Counted from the stretch's first letter, positions 1-8,923 are shown. The stretch is DNA of 64,000 nt from Halorubrum lacusprofundi ATCC 49239 (GCF_000022205.1 NC_012029.1:2232001-2296000); one strand, 5' to 3'. Notes: generated by a model from the letters alone, not told the origin. A program made the numbers and translations.

Positions 1-422
1 TCGTTCTCGATATCAGAACAGATGTTCCGCTCGTCGATTCTCGACGTTTTGATATATCTCGTGTAAACCGTCCGATCGGAATTTCTCAGGCGTGCATAGA
101 CATCTGTCCGAGTCGTAAAGATGGGACTTCTGTTCTGGAATAGAGAACACATGGTCTCGGCAGTGACGCGGCTCAGAGGGAGCGCCCCACACAGAGACTC
201 GCCGTATCAGCCGAAAGCAGCCGCCGCAGTACGTCTAAACAGCGCCGACTCTCTACCCGCCCCCCGATCGACATCACTCGTTCTGACATTGCGAACGGAA
301 ATCGTGTTACAAACGTATTGCTGTAATTCTACTATCTCCTCGGATGCTCCGGAAGGACGAGAAACAGAGAACGGGGAGCGTCGACCGCGGGTCCGAGACC
401 GCGGCCGACAGTCGATCGGTCG
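1..422. other. Left-edge region without a convincing gene
   Basis: No reading frame here has the codon pattern of the neighbouring genes. A short frame open from the left edge stops near 66, and another near 166; either could be the tail of a gene outside the window, but there is too little to tell. The first 120 bases are AT-richer than the rest. The region lies downstream of the leftward SMC-like gene, so it should hold that gene's 3' end and terminator. Confidence 0.4.
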
Positions 423-2351
423 TCAGTCGATGTTCTCGACGTAGGCGTACTCCTCGGGGAGGGCGTCGGCGTCCTCCGGCAGCAGCGCAGCGACGAGGTA
501 GTCGGCGTGCGTCCGGAAGTAGTCGACGACGCGCGCGATTCGATCCGAGTCGATAGCCTCCAGTGAGTCGAGCAGGATGAATGGGACCGTCTCGTGAACG
601 TCGTGGACGAGATATCCTGCGAGCGCGAACACGAGCCCCGTCACCTCCCGTTCGCTCTCCGAGAGGTGGTCCACGGTGTCCTCGTAGGCCGTTCCGTCCG
701 GCGACGAGCGAACGATGTGGAGGTCGAATCGAGTCCGCATGACCTTGCGACGGCCCTCGCGGACCTCCGTCTCCCGGCGCTCGATCCAGATCCGGTCGAG
801 GTTCTCGTACTCCAGAATGTCGAGGACGGTCCCCATGTGCTCGTTGAACTCTTCGACGGCGTTCTCCTCGATGCGGTCGACACGCGTCCGCAGCTCTGTC
901 AGCCGGTCGGCGAGCTCCTCGCGCTCCGCCTTCAGGTCCTCGCGGCGTTCGATCGCGGCCTCCCGCTCATCGATCTCGTCGTCGATCTCGTCGATCTTGT
1001 CTTCGATCCGCTCGATCCGGAGCTCGATCCCGTTCGCCTCGCGGTGGAGCTCCAGCGCCTCGTCGTAGCCGTCGACGTCGATCGACTCGGCGTCCGCCTC
1101 CAGCTCCTCGATCTCCTCGCGCTTCGATGCGATCCGGTCTTCCAGATCCGCGATCCGCGACTCGGTCGATTCGATCTCGGTTTCGACCGCGTCGAGCCGC
1201 TCCTTAGCGCGCTCGATCTCGCGTTGGGCCTCGCGGATCGCCGACTGCTCGTCGGTGAGCTCCTGTATCTCAGCGCGGATCTCGTTGCGCTCGTCGAGCT
1301 TGTCGGAGCGGAGTTCCCGGAGTCGATCGAGGGTCGCCTCGATTTGATCGGTCTCGACCTCGGATCCGCAGGTCCAACAGACCGTCTGGTCGCCCGCGGT
1401 CAGCGCGTCGGTCGGTTCGTCAGTAGTCGGTTCCCCGTCGATGTCGATCCCCGAGCCGTCCACCATGTCCTCGTTGAAGCCGATGACGCTCCCGAGTTCG
1501 TTGACGTCGTCGTCGAGGGAGCGCTTCCGGCGGCGCAGCTCGTCTATGCGCCCGGCGAGGCGGTCCGGGTTCTCGTCGGGGTCTTCGGCCTCCTCGACCG
1601 TCTCCCGAAGCTCTTCGCGCTCCGACTTCAGCTCGGCGAGCGTCGAGCGCTCCGTTTCGAGGTCGAACTCGAGGTCGTCGAGGGCGGAACGGGCGTCGCG
1701 GACCCGCTGGAACGCCTCCTCCATCTCCTGTTTGCGCGTCCGGCTCTCCTCCACCCCGGTGTCGAGATCGTCGAGCTTCTCGCGTACCGACTGGAGGTCT
1801 TCTTCCGCCGCCTCCAGCTCCTCGACCTTCTCGCGGCGATCCGCTTCGAGGTTGGGCAGGTCGCGTTCGAGGCTGTCGAGTTTCTCGATCTCGGTCTCCA
1901 GATCGTCGCGCTCGCGCTTGCACTCGCGGATCTCCGCGTCGATCGAGTCGGTGTCGATCGGACGCATGATGATCTCGCGGAGGTCGTCACCGCGCGCAAC
2001 AGCTTGGCGCGCCTCGTTGTTCTCCAGCAGGAACGCGAACAGGTCGGCCAGTTCCGGATCGTCGAGATAGGGATCGCCGCCGAACGCGACGGAGTCACCG
2101 CGGCGTTGCAGCGTCCGTGTGTACGTCTCGTCGCCGAGTTCGAGCGCCACCTCGCCCTCCTCGGCGTCGCCCTTCAGCGAGCTCTGCCGGCTCCCCAGTC
2201 CGGCCATCAGCGCCTGCAGGAAGGAAGTCCGATTCGTCGCGTTTCGCCCGGTCAAAATCGATACGCCGTCGGGGAGCGTCACCGATGCCTCGTCGATCCC
2301 ACCGATGTTCCGGACATCGACGCGAACGACAGGTTTGGAGATATGATCCAT
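423..2351 (-). CDS. Archaea-specific SMC/Rad50-related protein with zinc hook
   Basis: Protein of 642 aa with the Rad50/SMC plan: N-terminal nucleotide-binding half, long Glu/Arg-rich coiled coil, CxxC zinc hook (CWTC near residue 323), second coiled coil, and C-terminal half with a degenerate signature (SESEREVTG) and Walker B-like ILLDSLEAID. The Walker A-like loop (TGRNATNRTS, residues 34-43) has Arg where the usual Lys sits, and the Walker B has Ser where the catalytic Glu is expected. I recall this pattern from the haloarchaeal 'archaea-specific SMC-related protein' family, so it looks like a family trait, not local damage. The role is probably DNA or chromosome organisation; I infer this from architecture only. 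The start MDHIS was chosen because the longer frame upstream is not protein-like. An AT-rich TATA-like stretch lies at 2382-2390. Confidence 0.8.
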   Translation of the reverse strand: MDHISKPVVRVDVRNIGGIDEASVTLPDGVSILTGRNATNRTSFLQALMAGLGSRQSSLKGDAEEGEVALELGDETYTRTLQRRGDSVAFGGDPYLDDPELADLFAFLLENNEARQAVARGDDLREIIMRPIDTDSIDAEIRECKRERDDLETEIEKLDSLERDLPNLEADRREKVEELEAAEEDLQSVREKLDDLDTGVEESRTRKQEMEEAFQRVRDARSALDDLEFDLETERSTLAELKSEREELRETVEEAEDPDENPDRLAGRIDELRRRKRSLDDDVNELGSVIGFNEDMVDGSGIDIDGEPTTDEPTDALTAGDQTVCWTCGSEVETDQIEATLDRLRELRSDKLDERNEIRAEIQELTDEQSAIREAQREIERAKERLDAVETEIESTESRIADLEDRIASKREEIEELEADAESIDVDGYDEALELHREANGIELRIERIEDKIDEIDDEIDEREAAIERREDLKAEREELADRLTELRTRVDRIEENAVEEFNEHMGTVLDILEYENLDRIWIERRETEVREGRRKVMRTRFDLHIVRSSPDGTAYEDTVDHLSESEREVTGLVFALAGYLVHDVHETVPFILLDSLEAIDSDRIARVVDYFRTHADYLVAALLPEDADALPEEYAYVENID

Positions 2352-3024
2352 CGATATGATCAAAAAAACGGTACTAGCGGTGTTAAATCTATCCTTCGCC
2401 GTCGAACGCCGAGACACCGAACCGCCCCGTCGACGTCGACGCGTCGGATGGCTACCGAGAGACTGGGAGCGGCGCTGGTCTCGATCGGCTGGTGCCGCCA
2501 CGACATGTATGTCGATTATCGTAGTATTCAAAAGAACCATAAGAGAATAGAAAGATCTACGGACTCCAAATTTTGATATCGTTTTAATTGGGTTATCAAG
2601 ATATTTTAGTCGAATACGGTCAGTTTTCTCCGAATATAGTGGCAGAACGGAGAATATGTGCAAGACATACACTCCATTTTCAGCGTTCTGTAAACATAAT
2701 TAAGACATATTTAAACAAGCGGGGGAGAATTGGTGTGCCGATTGTGTACCTCTAAACCCGACACACATCCGTTTTAAACGACGATTTCCGTCCTCCTATC
2801 GTTTCCCTGCGATCCGGTTGGAACTCTCTGTGACTTCGGTTCCGTGGACGAAATCGGACACCACCATACCGGTTTAATACCAATTTACGTGTTAGTATTT
2901 GAAATTGGTGTGTTGGCGATAATCGGTGGCCGATCGGAACCAGTTGGAGTCGCTCGGAGACCGTCGAATACACCCGGAGACTGCGATCCCAATCGCTAAC
3001 TCGCGCTGTGTCCCACACCCGGAC
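2352..3024. other. AT-rich intergenic region, divergent promoters
   Basis: About 670 bases, clearly AT-richer than its surroundings, between the leftward SMC-like gene and the rightward methyltransferase gene. No frame looks coding. It should hold both promoters. A TATTT-containing box at 2891-2900 is placed correctly for transcription starting near 2926. The 10-mer AATTGGTGTG occurs twice, near 2730 and near 2902. Confidence 0.5.
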
Positions 3025-3618
3025 ATGGACCGCTTCCGGAACACGGGACAGCCGGACTGGGACTGGTGGGGACGGGTGTGGCCGACGCCGGGCGCCACCC
3101 TCCGCCAGCTCGGGCTCGTGCCTGGGGACCGCGTCGTCGAGATTGGCAGCGGAAACGGCTACTTCGCACTGCCCGCGGCGCGGATTGCCGACCCGGCGAC
3201 CGTGTACGCCGTCGACGTCGATAGGTCGCTGCTCGCCGAACTCGACGCGCTCGCGACGGAGCAGGGGATCGACAACATCACCGCCATCAAGGGGGACGCT
3301 CGGGCGCTCTCGGAGCTGCTCCCCGAGCCCGTGGATTTCGCGCTGCTCGCGAACGCGTTTCATGGTATCGAGGACCGTACCGCGTTCGTCGAGGCCGTCG
3401 CCGCTGCGCTCGCCGTCGACGGCCGGTTCGCCGTGGTGAACTGGCGCGACCGGCCGCGCGAGGAGACGATGATCGGCGGCGAGCCTAGAGGGCCGCCCAC
3501 CGATCTGCGCCTCTCGCCGGAGGCGACGCGCCGGGCCGTCGAGGAGGCGAGTGACCTACGCCTCGCGCAGGAGGTCGACCTCCCGCCGTACCACTACGGG
3601 CTCGTCTTCGAGCGCTGA
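3025..3618 (+). CDS. Class I SAM-dependent methyltransferase
   Basis: Rossmann-fold methyltransferase of 197 aa. The SAM-binding motif I is VVEIGSGNGYF, followed by an acidic loop at the end of the second strand (VYAVDVD) and a GDA motif III region. The N-terminal QPDWDWWGRVWPTPG block is typical of a haloarchaeal methyltransferase group. The substrate is not deducible. I used the ATG at 3025 because the conserved block starts there. A GTG at 2926 would add 33 residues and sits 27 nt after a good TATA-like box, so that longer start is a real alternative. The gene stands alone, with its 3' end facing the leftward zinc-ribbon gene. Confidence 0.75.
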   Translation: MDRFRNTGQPDWDWWGRVWPTPGATLRQLGLVPGDRVVEIGSGNGYFALPAARIADPATVYAVDVDRSLLAELDALATEQGIDNITAIKGDARALSELLPEPVDFALLANAFHGIEDRTAFVEAVAAALAVDGRFAVVNWRDRPREETMIGGEPRGPPTDLRLSPEATRRAVEEASDLRLAQEVDLPPYHYGLVFER

Positions 3619-3631
3619 GAGCGAGGTCGCG

Positions 3632-4264
3632 TCAGTCCAGCGCCGCCAGCGCCTCCGCCGCCTCGCGCGCCGCCTGCAGGTGGTCGCGAGCGCGTCGCGG
3701 GTCGTCCGTCTCCTCGGCCGCGCGGGCGAACCGCGCCAGCGTCCGCGTCAGCGACGCGCGGGCGTCGGCGACGGTCTCCGATCCGGCGGACTCGGCTGGC
3801 GGGGTCGTCGTCGGATCGTCACGCGATTTCTCGGTGGTCGGCTGGGGTGAGACCGCGTTCGAGGTGGCGGAGTTCTGACTCGCGCTCGCGGGAGCCGACT
3901 GATCCGCAGCCGGGGACTCCGACGCGTCTCGCTCTTTCTGCGGCGGGCTCTCATCGCTGTCCCCGGTCTTCACGACTGTTCGGGGCGCGTTCCCCGCCTC
4001 TTCCAGCGCCGCGGTCTGCGCACTCTCCTGCGACTCGCCCCGCGCGCCGTCGCCCGAGCCGATCGCCTGACACGACGGGCAGAACTCCTGCCCGTCGTGG
4101 CGGAAGATGGGATCGCCGCAGTCGTCGCAGTGGCGGTTCGTCATCGTCGCTCCCTGCAACAGTAGCTCGGACATCCGCTGGGTGTGTTCGCGCTTCTCGT
4201 CGTCGTCCGCGAGCTTCTCGCGGAGCTTCTCGCGTTCGGCCTCCTTGTCAAACCCGTCGCTCAT
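3632..4264 (-). CDS. Sjogren/scleroderma autoantigen 1-like zinc-ribbon protein
   Basis: Protein of 210 aa. The N-terminus is a charged helix (DKEAEREKLREKLADDDEKR), followed by RMSELLLQGATM and a four-cysteine zinc ribbon (CDDCG then CPSCQ). This is the pattern of the Sjogrens_s_AA1 family of archaeal and eukaryotic zinc-binding proteins, whose function is unknown. The C-terminal half is low-complexity, rich in Ser, Ala, Glu and Pro, and ends in a helical Arg/Ala-rich segment that may be a separate small domain. The start MSDGFDKE was chosen over an upstream ATG because the family domain begins there. It precedes, in the same direction, no tightly linked gene. Confidence 0.8.
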   Translation of the reverse strand: MSDGFDKEAEREKLREKLADDDEKREHTQRMSELLLQGATMTNRHCDDCGDPIFRHDGQEFCPSCQAIGSGDGARGESQESAQTAALEEAGNAPRTVVKTGDSDESPPQKERDASESPAADQSAPASASQNSATSNAVSPQPTTEKSRDDPTTTPPAESAGSETVADARASLTRTLARFARAAEETDDPRRARDHLQAAREAAEALAALD

Positions 4265-4340
4265 GCGCGGACGAACGTGACTCACGAGCAAAAGTCCGGT
4301 GGGCTCGGGACGGTCGGAATCGGTTGGCAGAGAAGACGAC

Positions 4341-4763
4341 CTATTCCTCGGTCTTCGTGCGGTCGTCGGGGTCGAGCTCGTCGCGGTGGATCTTCGAGCC
4401 GTCCTGCGCGACCTGCCGGCCCAGCACCGCGCACTTTACGCGCATCGGAGAGATGTCGACGCCGAGCATCTCGGTGATGTCGTCGGTGTCGAGCGCGTCG
4501 AGCTCCTCGATGGACATCCCGTGGAGCCGCTCGGAGAGCATACTCGCGGAGGCCATGGAGATGGCGCAGCCGTCGCCGGTGAACCGCACCGCCTTGATCG
4601 TCTCGCCCGCGTCGTCGAGGGCGACCTGCATCTGGATCGTGTCGCCGCAGGAGGGGTTCTCGCCGACGTGAGTGAAGTCGGGGTCCTCGAGTTCCCCGTA
4701 GTTGCGCGGGTTCTTGTAGTGGTCGAGGATCTGCTGCCGGTACATGTCCGAGCCCAGTCCCAT
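4341..4763 (-). CDS. sufU: SufU-type Fe-S cluster assembly scaffold/sulfur acceptor
   Basis: Protein of 140 aa matching the SufU/NifU-N family. It has the three conserved cysteines C39 (ENPSCGD), C66 (GDGCAIS) and C111 (KCAVLG) and the acidic residue D41. SufU accepts sulfur from the cysteine desulfurase during iron-sulfur cluster assembly in the cytoplasm. It lies 70 bases downstream of the sufS gene on the same strand, which fits co-transcription. The start MGLGSDMYRQQ matches the normal N-terminus of the family; the longer open frame upstream is out of phase with sufS coding and was rejected. Confidence 0.92.
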   Translation of the reverse strand: MGLGSDMYRQQILDHYKNPRNYGELEDPDFTHVGENPSCGDTIQMQVALDDAGETIKAVRFTGDGCAISMASASMLSERLHGMSIEELDALDTDDITEMLGVDISPMRVKCAVLGRQVAQDGSKIHRDELDPDDRTKTEE

Positions 4764-4833
4764 ATTGGTCACGAATAGACCCGTGTGAGTCAAAAGGGTT
4801 CCGTCGATCCGCGGACACGAGCGCCCCGCCGGC

Positions 4834-6111
4834 CTACGCGAACAGGTCGCGCGCCTCACCGACAGCCTCGACCAAGGCGTCGATCTCCTCGACGGTGTTG
4901 TAGAGGTAGAAGGAGGCGCGCGCGGAGGCGGCGACGCCAAGCTCGTCGTGGAGTGGCTGGGTGCAGTGGTCGCCGGCACGGATCGCGACGCCGTAGTCGT
5001 TGAGGATGCTGGACAGATCGTGGGCGTGGACGCCCTCGACGTTGAACGCGACGAGACCGCCGCGGTCGTTGCCCGGCGGCCCGTAGATCTCCACGCCGCC
5101 GAGGTCAGTCAGCTCGTCGTACGCGTACTCCGCCAGCAGATCCTCGTGGGCCTGCACGTTCTGCATGCCGATCTCTTCCAGATACTCGATCGCGGCCGCG
5201 AAGGCGATCCCCTGCGCGATCGAAGGCGTGCCGGCCTCGAACTTCCACGGGAGGTCTTCCCACGTGGAGTCCGTAAAGGAGACGCGTCGGATCATGTCAC
5301 CGCCGTAGAGGTACGGCTGCACCTCGTCGAGGATCTCCTCGCGGCCGTACAGCGCCCCGATACCGGTCGGGCCGCACATCTTGTGCCCGGAAAAGGCGAG
5401 GAAGTCCACGCCGAGGTCGTCGACGTCGACCGGCCGAGTCGGCACCGACTGCGCGCCGTCGGCGAAGACGTACGCGTCGTGGTCGTGCGCGAGGTCGGCC
5501 AGCTCCGAGATCGGATTGATCGTGCCCAGCGTGTTCGAGACGTGGACGACCGACACCATCTGCGTGTCGTCGTCGATGAGCTCCGCGGCGTGTTCCATGT
5601 CGAGCCGGCCCTCGTCGGTCACCTCGATGAACCGCACGTCGGCGCCGGTTCGCTTCCCGATCTGCTGCCACGTCACCAGCGACGCGTGGTGTTCCATCTG
5701 CGAGAGGACGACGTTGTCGCCCGGCCCGAGTTCTTCGAGCCCCCACGCGTATGCGACGAGGTTCATCGCCTCCGTGGTGTTTTTCGTGAAGACGATCTCC
5801 TCGCGGCCCGACGCGCCGATGAAGTCCGCGACGGTGTCGTGGGCCTCCTCGTAGGCGACGGAGGCCTCCTGACTCAGCTGATGGATCCCGCGGTGGACGT
5901 TGGCGTTGTAGCCGCGGTAGTAGTCCACAATCGTGTCGACGACCGGATCCGGCGTTTGCGAGGTCGCCGCGCTGTCGAGATAGACGAGCGGCGTGTCGTC
6001 GCCGGGACCCTCGCCGGGCGACTCCGGATCGCCGCCGACCAGCCGATCGAGGATCGGGAAGTCGGCGCGGACGGCCTCGACGTCGAACGGGTACTGTTCC
6101 TGAACTCCCAT
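4834..6111 (-). CDS. sufS: Cysteine desulfurase SufS
   Basis: Class V PLP aminotransferase of 425 aa. The PLP lysine is in FSGHKMCGPTG, the cofactor region shows NTTEAMNLVA and QMEHHAS, and the catalytic cysteine is in RAGDHCTQP. It removes sulfur from cysteine to feed Fe-S cluster building. The first gene of a sufS-sufU pair. The start MGVQEQYPFDV was selected because the longer frame upstream runs through the promoter region; a weak TATA-like box lies about 27 nt upstream near 6131-6140. Confidence 0.93.
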   Translation of the reverse strand: MGVQEQYPFDVEAVRADFPILDRLVGGDPESPGEGPGDDTPLVYLDSAATSQTPDPVVDTIVDYYRGYNANVHRGIHQLSQEASVAYEEAHDTVADFIGASGREEIVFTKNTTEAMNLVAYAWGLEELGPGDNVVLSQMEHHASLVTWQQIGKRTGADVRFIEVTDEGRLDMEHAAELIDDDTQMVSVVHVSNTLGTINPISELADLAHDHDAYVFADGAQSVPTRPVDVDDLGVDFLAFSGHKMCGPTGIGALYGREEILDEVQPYLYGGDMIRRVSFTDSTWEDLPWKFEAGTPSIAQGIAFAAAIEYLEEIGMQNVQAHEDLLAEYAYDELTDLGGVEIYGPPGNDRGGLVAFNVEGVHAHDLSSILNDYGVAIRAGDHCTQPLHDELGVAASARASFYLYNTVEEIDALVEAVGEARDLFA

Positions 6112-6412
6112 TACCCGGATCTGGGTCCCGAGCACTAACACACCTTCGGTCCGGTACGTGTTGCCAGTATCTGGGAGGCGAATCCGTATATAAATCGTCG
6201 TCCGGACGGTGAGACGGTTGGACAGCCTCGTCGGTCGATTGTAGTATTTGCGGCCGCTGGTGACGCGGTGGATTTTTCCAGCCATTCGGTCGGTCGTTTA
6301 TAAATATGCGTCAGCGGATCGACGCCGATCCAGTCGCCGTCGCTGAGCGTGACGATACCCGGACGTCTTTCATAGCGGTAGCTTCCCGTGACAGGTGAAG
6401 ACGATACCGCAC
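6112..6412. other. Intergenic region with two TATA-like palindromes
   Basis: About 300 bases upstream of sufS and downstream of the broken FkbM gene. No coding frame is convincing. It contains TTTATATAC on the minus strand (6187-6195) and TTTATAAAT on the plus strand (6298-6306). The first could be an upstream sufS promoter with a leader of about 50 nt. Confidence 0.4.
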
Positions 6413-6754
6413 TTACTGTGGAGAACTCTCTGCGCCGGGTGTTGTCGCCCACAGAAACTCCGTGTTACCTCGCTCTTTCAGTGTCGTTACGTCGAAACCG
6501 GCGTCGGTCAATCGTGAGATGACCTCGTCGACGTCGACGTGGTCAGTGTGGACCTCGATGAACAGTTCTCGGCACGAGTAGAGCGTTTCTTCACCCCCAT
6601 CGAGTACCTGCAGTTCGGCACCTTCCACGTCGATTTTAGCGACGGTGGGCTGTGGGAGGTCTTCCTGTTGGACAATTGTGTCCACCCGCGTTACGGGGAT
6701 TTCGGCGACATCGGTCGCGTCGTCCATGGGTACGACCGAGAACTCGCCGGTTCC

Positions 6755-6762
6755 AAGTTCTT
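6755..6762. repeat. Left copy of 8-bp target-site duplication
   Basis: AAGTTCTT immediately left of the insertion sequence, identical to 8207-8214. The neighbouring bases also match, so the exact duplication could be drawn as up to 11 bp; 8 bp is favoured because both element ends then begin with GGTCGTGT. Confidence 0.85.
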
Positions 6763-6789
6763 GGTCGTGTCGCAAAGTCCTCTAGAGTT
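6763..6789 (+). repeat. Left terminal inverted repeat of the IS
   Basis: Begins GGTCGTGTCGCAAAG and contains TCTAGA. It matches the reverse complement of 8180-8206 except at positions 9, 16-18 and 25. Confidence 0.85.
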
Positions 6790-6849
6790 CAGTAGTAACT
6801 GACTCCCGTGAAGGCGGGGTTGCCTCTGGTGTCCAAACCGAGGTACCCC

Positions 6850-8187
6850 ATGCACGCCACAATCGACGTGCGGTTCGAACTGAGTATCGACGACGACAAA
6901 ACGCTACCGCTCGCCACGCTTGCCGAGGCCGTCACTGACCAGAACCTCGAAGCAGTCCTTCTCGAATCGCTGGTCGAGAGCCTCGACGCCGCCAGCGTCG
7001 AGGCGCTCTGTGGTGAGAAACACGCACATGGCAACGGTGACCAGCGCTTCCAACGCGCCGGCACCGACACCCGCACAGCTGTCACAACTGCCGGAGAACA
7101 CGAGTTCTCTCTCCACTACGTCGAAGATACAGCCGCTTCCCCAGACGAATCCAGCTACTTCCGGCCCGTCGAAGACGTTCTCGACTTCGACGGGCAGAAC
7201 CGCTATCAGCAGGACATCGCCGCCAAAAGCGTCGATCTCGCTACCTCGCTCAGCTATCGAGACGCTGCCAATCACGGCGACAGCTTCGTCTCGATGCCGT
7301 CGCCGACCACCATCAACCGCCATGCCAAGAAATACGGCCACAAGCTCAAACAGTTCCTTCCAGACTGTGTCGCTGGCACAGACGCTGACGCCGTCATTCC
7401 TGACGGGACAAAGTGCCACAGCCAAGACGACGACCGCTCGTCCCACTCCGTCCAAGCAACGCTCGGCGAAGACACCGCCGAAGAGTCACGCTCCCTGCTG
7501 GATCTGTCGGTCAACGCTGACTGGGACGAAACTGCCGCCGAACTCGATGATATCGGCGCAGTCACTGACGACGCGACGGTCGTCAGTGACGCTGATAGCG
7601 GCATCGTCACAGCCTTTACCGACGAAAACCGTGACCACCAGCTCGATCTCGTCCACGTCGGCCGAACGCTGGGTTACACCCTCTGGGACGATGGCGTCTT
7701 CTCCTTGGACCGTCGGAAGGAGATCGTTTCGGAGGTGATCGACGAGGTGTTCCATCTGAAGAACTCTGTGGCGAAGCATCGTCCAGCGGAGGAGTTCGCG
7801 GCGATCCGCTCGCGGATCGCGCGAACGAGAGAGCGATTAGAGAAGACAGCGTGGCAACTGGAGCAGTTCGGGTCAGCAAAGGCTGCAGGGTATCTTCGGC
7901 GGTGGCTGCCGTCGATTGTGACGTTCGCCGAGCACGCTGTCGAGGGGTTCGAGGTTCCGTGGACCTCGAACCCCGTCGAACGACTGATGGGCGAGGTCAG
8001 CAAGCGGTGCAAGAACCAGTGGATGCGCTGGACAGCAGAGGGATTGGAAGCGATACTCCAACTTCGGTTGGTGAAGTACGCCGACCCCGAGTACTACCAA
8101 GCGTTCCTCGACGAACTGCTCCAACGTTCGACCAAAACAGCAATCAACTGTGACCTCTCAATTGAGAGTACCAGCGGCAAAGTCTAG
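6850..8187 (+). CDS. ISH6-family transposase
   Basis: Transposase of 445 aa filling nearly the whole element. The start MHATIDV was chosen as the usual family start; a GTG 14 codons upstream is open but lies close to the terminal repeat. Candidate DDE residues are D in VIPDGTKCHS, D in VVSDADSG, and E in TSNPVERLMGEVSKRCKN, a Mutator/IS256-like arrangement. A CGEKHAHGNGDQRFQRAG block in the N-terminal part is typical of the family. No internal stop or frameshift is visible, so the enzyme is probably functional. Confidence 0.9.
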   Translation: MHATIDVRFELSIDDDKTLPLATLAEAVTDQNLEAVLLESLVESLDAASVEALCGEKHAHGNGDQRFQRAGTDTRTAVTTAGEHEFSLHYVEDTAASPDESSYFRPVEDVLDFDGQNRYQQDIAAKSVDLATSLSYRDAANHGDSFVSMPSPTTINRHAKKYGHKLKQFLPDCVAGTDADAVIPDGTKCHSQDDDRSSHSVQATLGEDTAEESRSLLDLSVNADWDETAAELDDIGAVTDDATVVSDADSGIVTAFTDENRDHQLDLVHVGRTLGYTLWDDGVFSLDRRKEIVSEVIDEVFHLKNSVAKHRPAEEFAAIRSRIARTRERLEKTAWQLEQFGSAKAAGYLRRWLPSIVTFAEHAVEGFEVPWTSNPVERLMGEVSKRCKNQWMRWTAEGLEAILQLRLVKYADPEYYQAFLDELLQRSTKTAINCDLSIESTSGKV

Positions 8188-8206
8188 ACCGCTTTGCAAC
8201 ACGACC
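8180..8206 (-). repeat. Right terminal inverted repeat of the IS
   Basis: Read on the minus strand it begins GGTCGTGTTGCAAAG and contains TCTAGA, the inverted partner of 6763-6789. It overlaps the last codons of the transposase gene. Confidence 0.85.
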
Positions 8207-8214
8207 AAGTTCTT
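8207..8214. repeat. Right copy of 8-bp target-site duplication
   Basis: AAGTTCTT immediately right of the insertion sequence, identical to 6755-6762. Confidence 0.85.
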
Positions 8215-8893
8215 GAGGGGACCGTCGTGGGTGGGCCAGTGATGCGGTCCCCTCGTAGTCAGCAACCGCAGTCTGATACACCGTAACGTCGATATCGTTT
8301 AAATCGACGTTTTCGCGCAGTCGAGTTGCCGTCCCTTCGTGCGGTTCAAACGCAACAACGCGGTCTGCGTGCTGACCAGCGAAACAGGTGTAGACACCGA
8401 CATTTGCTCCGATATCATAGTACATCGTCGTCGGCTATCGATTCCAAGACCGCCTTCAGGATATCCGTCTCGTACATCAGCGTCTGAATCCGTCGAGACT
8501 CTCGACTCGTCCCGATATGAAATACCGCTTCGGTATCGTTGACGGTCTGATCGAGTGTCTCCACTTTAAAGAGCCAGCCCAGGAGCTGTTTCTGTGCTTC
8601 CGTACTGGACTGTTGTTCGGGGGAGGACGTGTCCACAATACGAACAACAACCGTTTCCCGACGCTTTGTTAGAAAGGACGTATTCGGAGAAATAGTGGCT
8701 TACTCTCTGGGACGGTGTTGGTCTACAGTGTCTTTGCGGAGTGCACCTCGAGCGTTCAGACGTACAAGTACGTTACCGTGCTTAAACGATAACGTGCCAC
8801 ACAGTCACCGACGCAGACCGGCCCCAGTTATAAATGGTCGTGTCGGCGTTCCGCGCTCCGTTCGTATTTCGACGCGACGACCGAACTAGTGCG

Positions 8894-8900
8894 CTTTTGA
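8894..8900 (+). promoter_or_regulatory. TATA-like box for the hemC operon
   Basis: CTTTTGA centred 27 nt before the hemC ATG, the spacing expected for a leaderless archaeal transcript. A second TATA-like sequence (TTATAAAT) lies further upstream near 8828-8835. Confidence 0.5.
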
Positions 8901-8923
8901 ACGCGGAGGACCTCAGTCCGGGT

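Larger units (their letters stand above)
6763..8206 (+). mobile_element. ISH6-family insertion sequence, complete
   Basis: Element of 1,444 bp with 27-bp imperfect terminal inverted repeats (6763-6789 and 8180-8206, 22 of 27 positions matching), an 8-bp target duplication and one intact transposase gene. Size, one-gene layout and duplication length agree with what is known of the haloarchaeal ISH6 family. It sits inside the FkbM methyltransferase gene, in the opposite orientation. Intact ends, an intact transposase frame and perfect target duplications point to a recent insertion. Confidence 0.88.
6413..8636 (-). pseudogene. FkbM family methyltransferase, broken by IS and frameshift
   Basis: Three pieces on the minus strand join into one FkbM-type methyltransferase. 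Piece 1 (8636 to 8415) gives the N-terminal region with the FHIGTSRESRRIQ block. Piece 2 (8425 to about 8207) carries the SAM motif YYDIGANVGVYTCFAG and VVAFEPH. Piece 3 (about 6762 to 6413) carries the FkbM signature KIDVEGAELQVLDG. Pieces 2 and 3 are separated by a complete insertion sequence; removing it and one copy of the 8-bp duplication restores the frame through SPQELGTGEF. Pieces 1 and 2 are offset by a frameshift at about 8415-8425, so the gene carries two independent lesions. The N-terminal start is uncertain (GTG at 8636 is the first candidate). Its ancestral role was probably O-methylation of a sugar or surface glycan, inferred from the family. Confidence 0.8.

Noticed and set aside
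121-444. 107-aa plus-strand frame near the left edge
   Set aside because: Composition (Ser, Arg, Thr) and lack of a promoter or motif make it unlikely to be a gene; its end overlaps the SMC-like gene.
594-2576. Long plus-strand frame of 660 aa opposite the SMC-like gene
   Set aside because: Shadow of the coiled-coil gene in a high-GC genome; it has no domain and the true gene is on the other strand.
423-2672. 749-aa reading of the SMC-like gene including 107 upstream residues
   Set aside because: The extra residues come from the AT-rich promoter region and do not look like protein; the family start is at MDHIS (2351).
4948-6138. 396-aa plus-strand frame opposite sufS
   Set aside because: Shadow frame; sufS is well supported by its PLP and catalytic Cys motifs.
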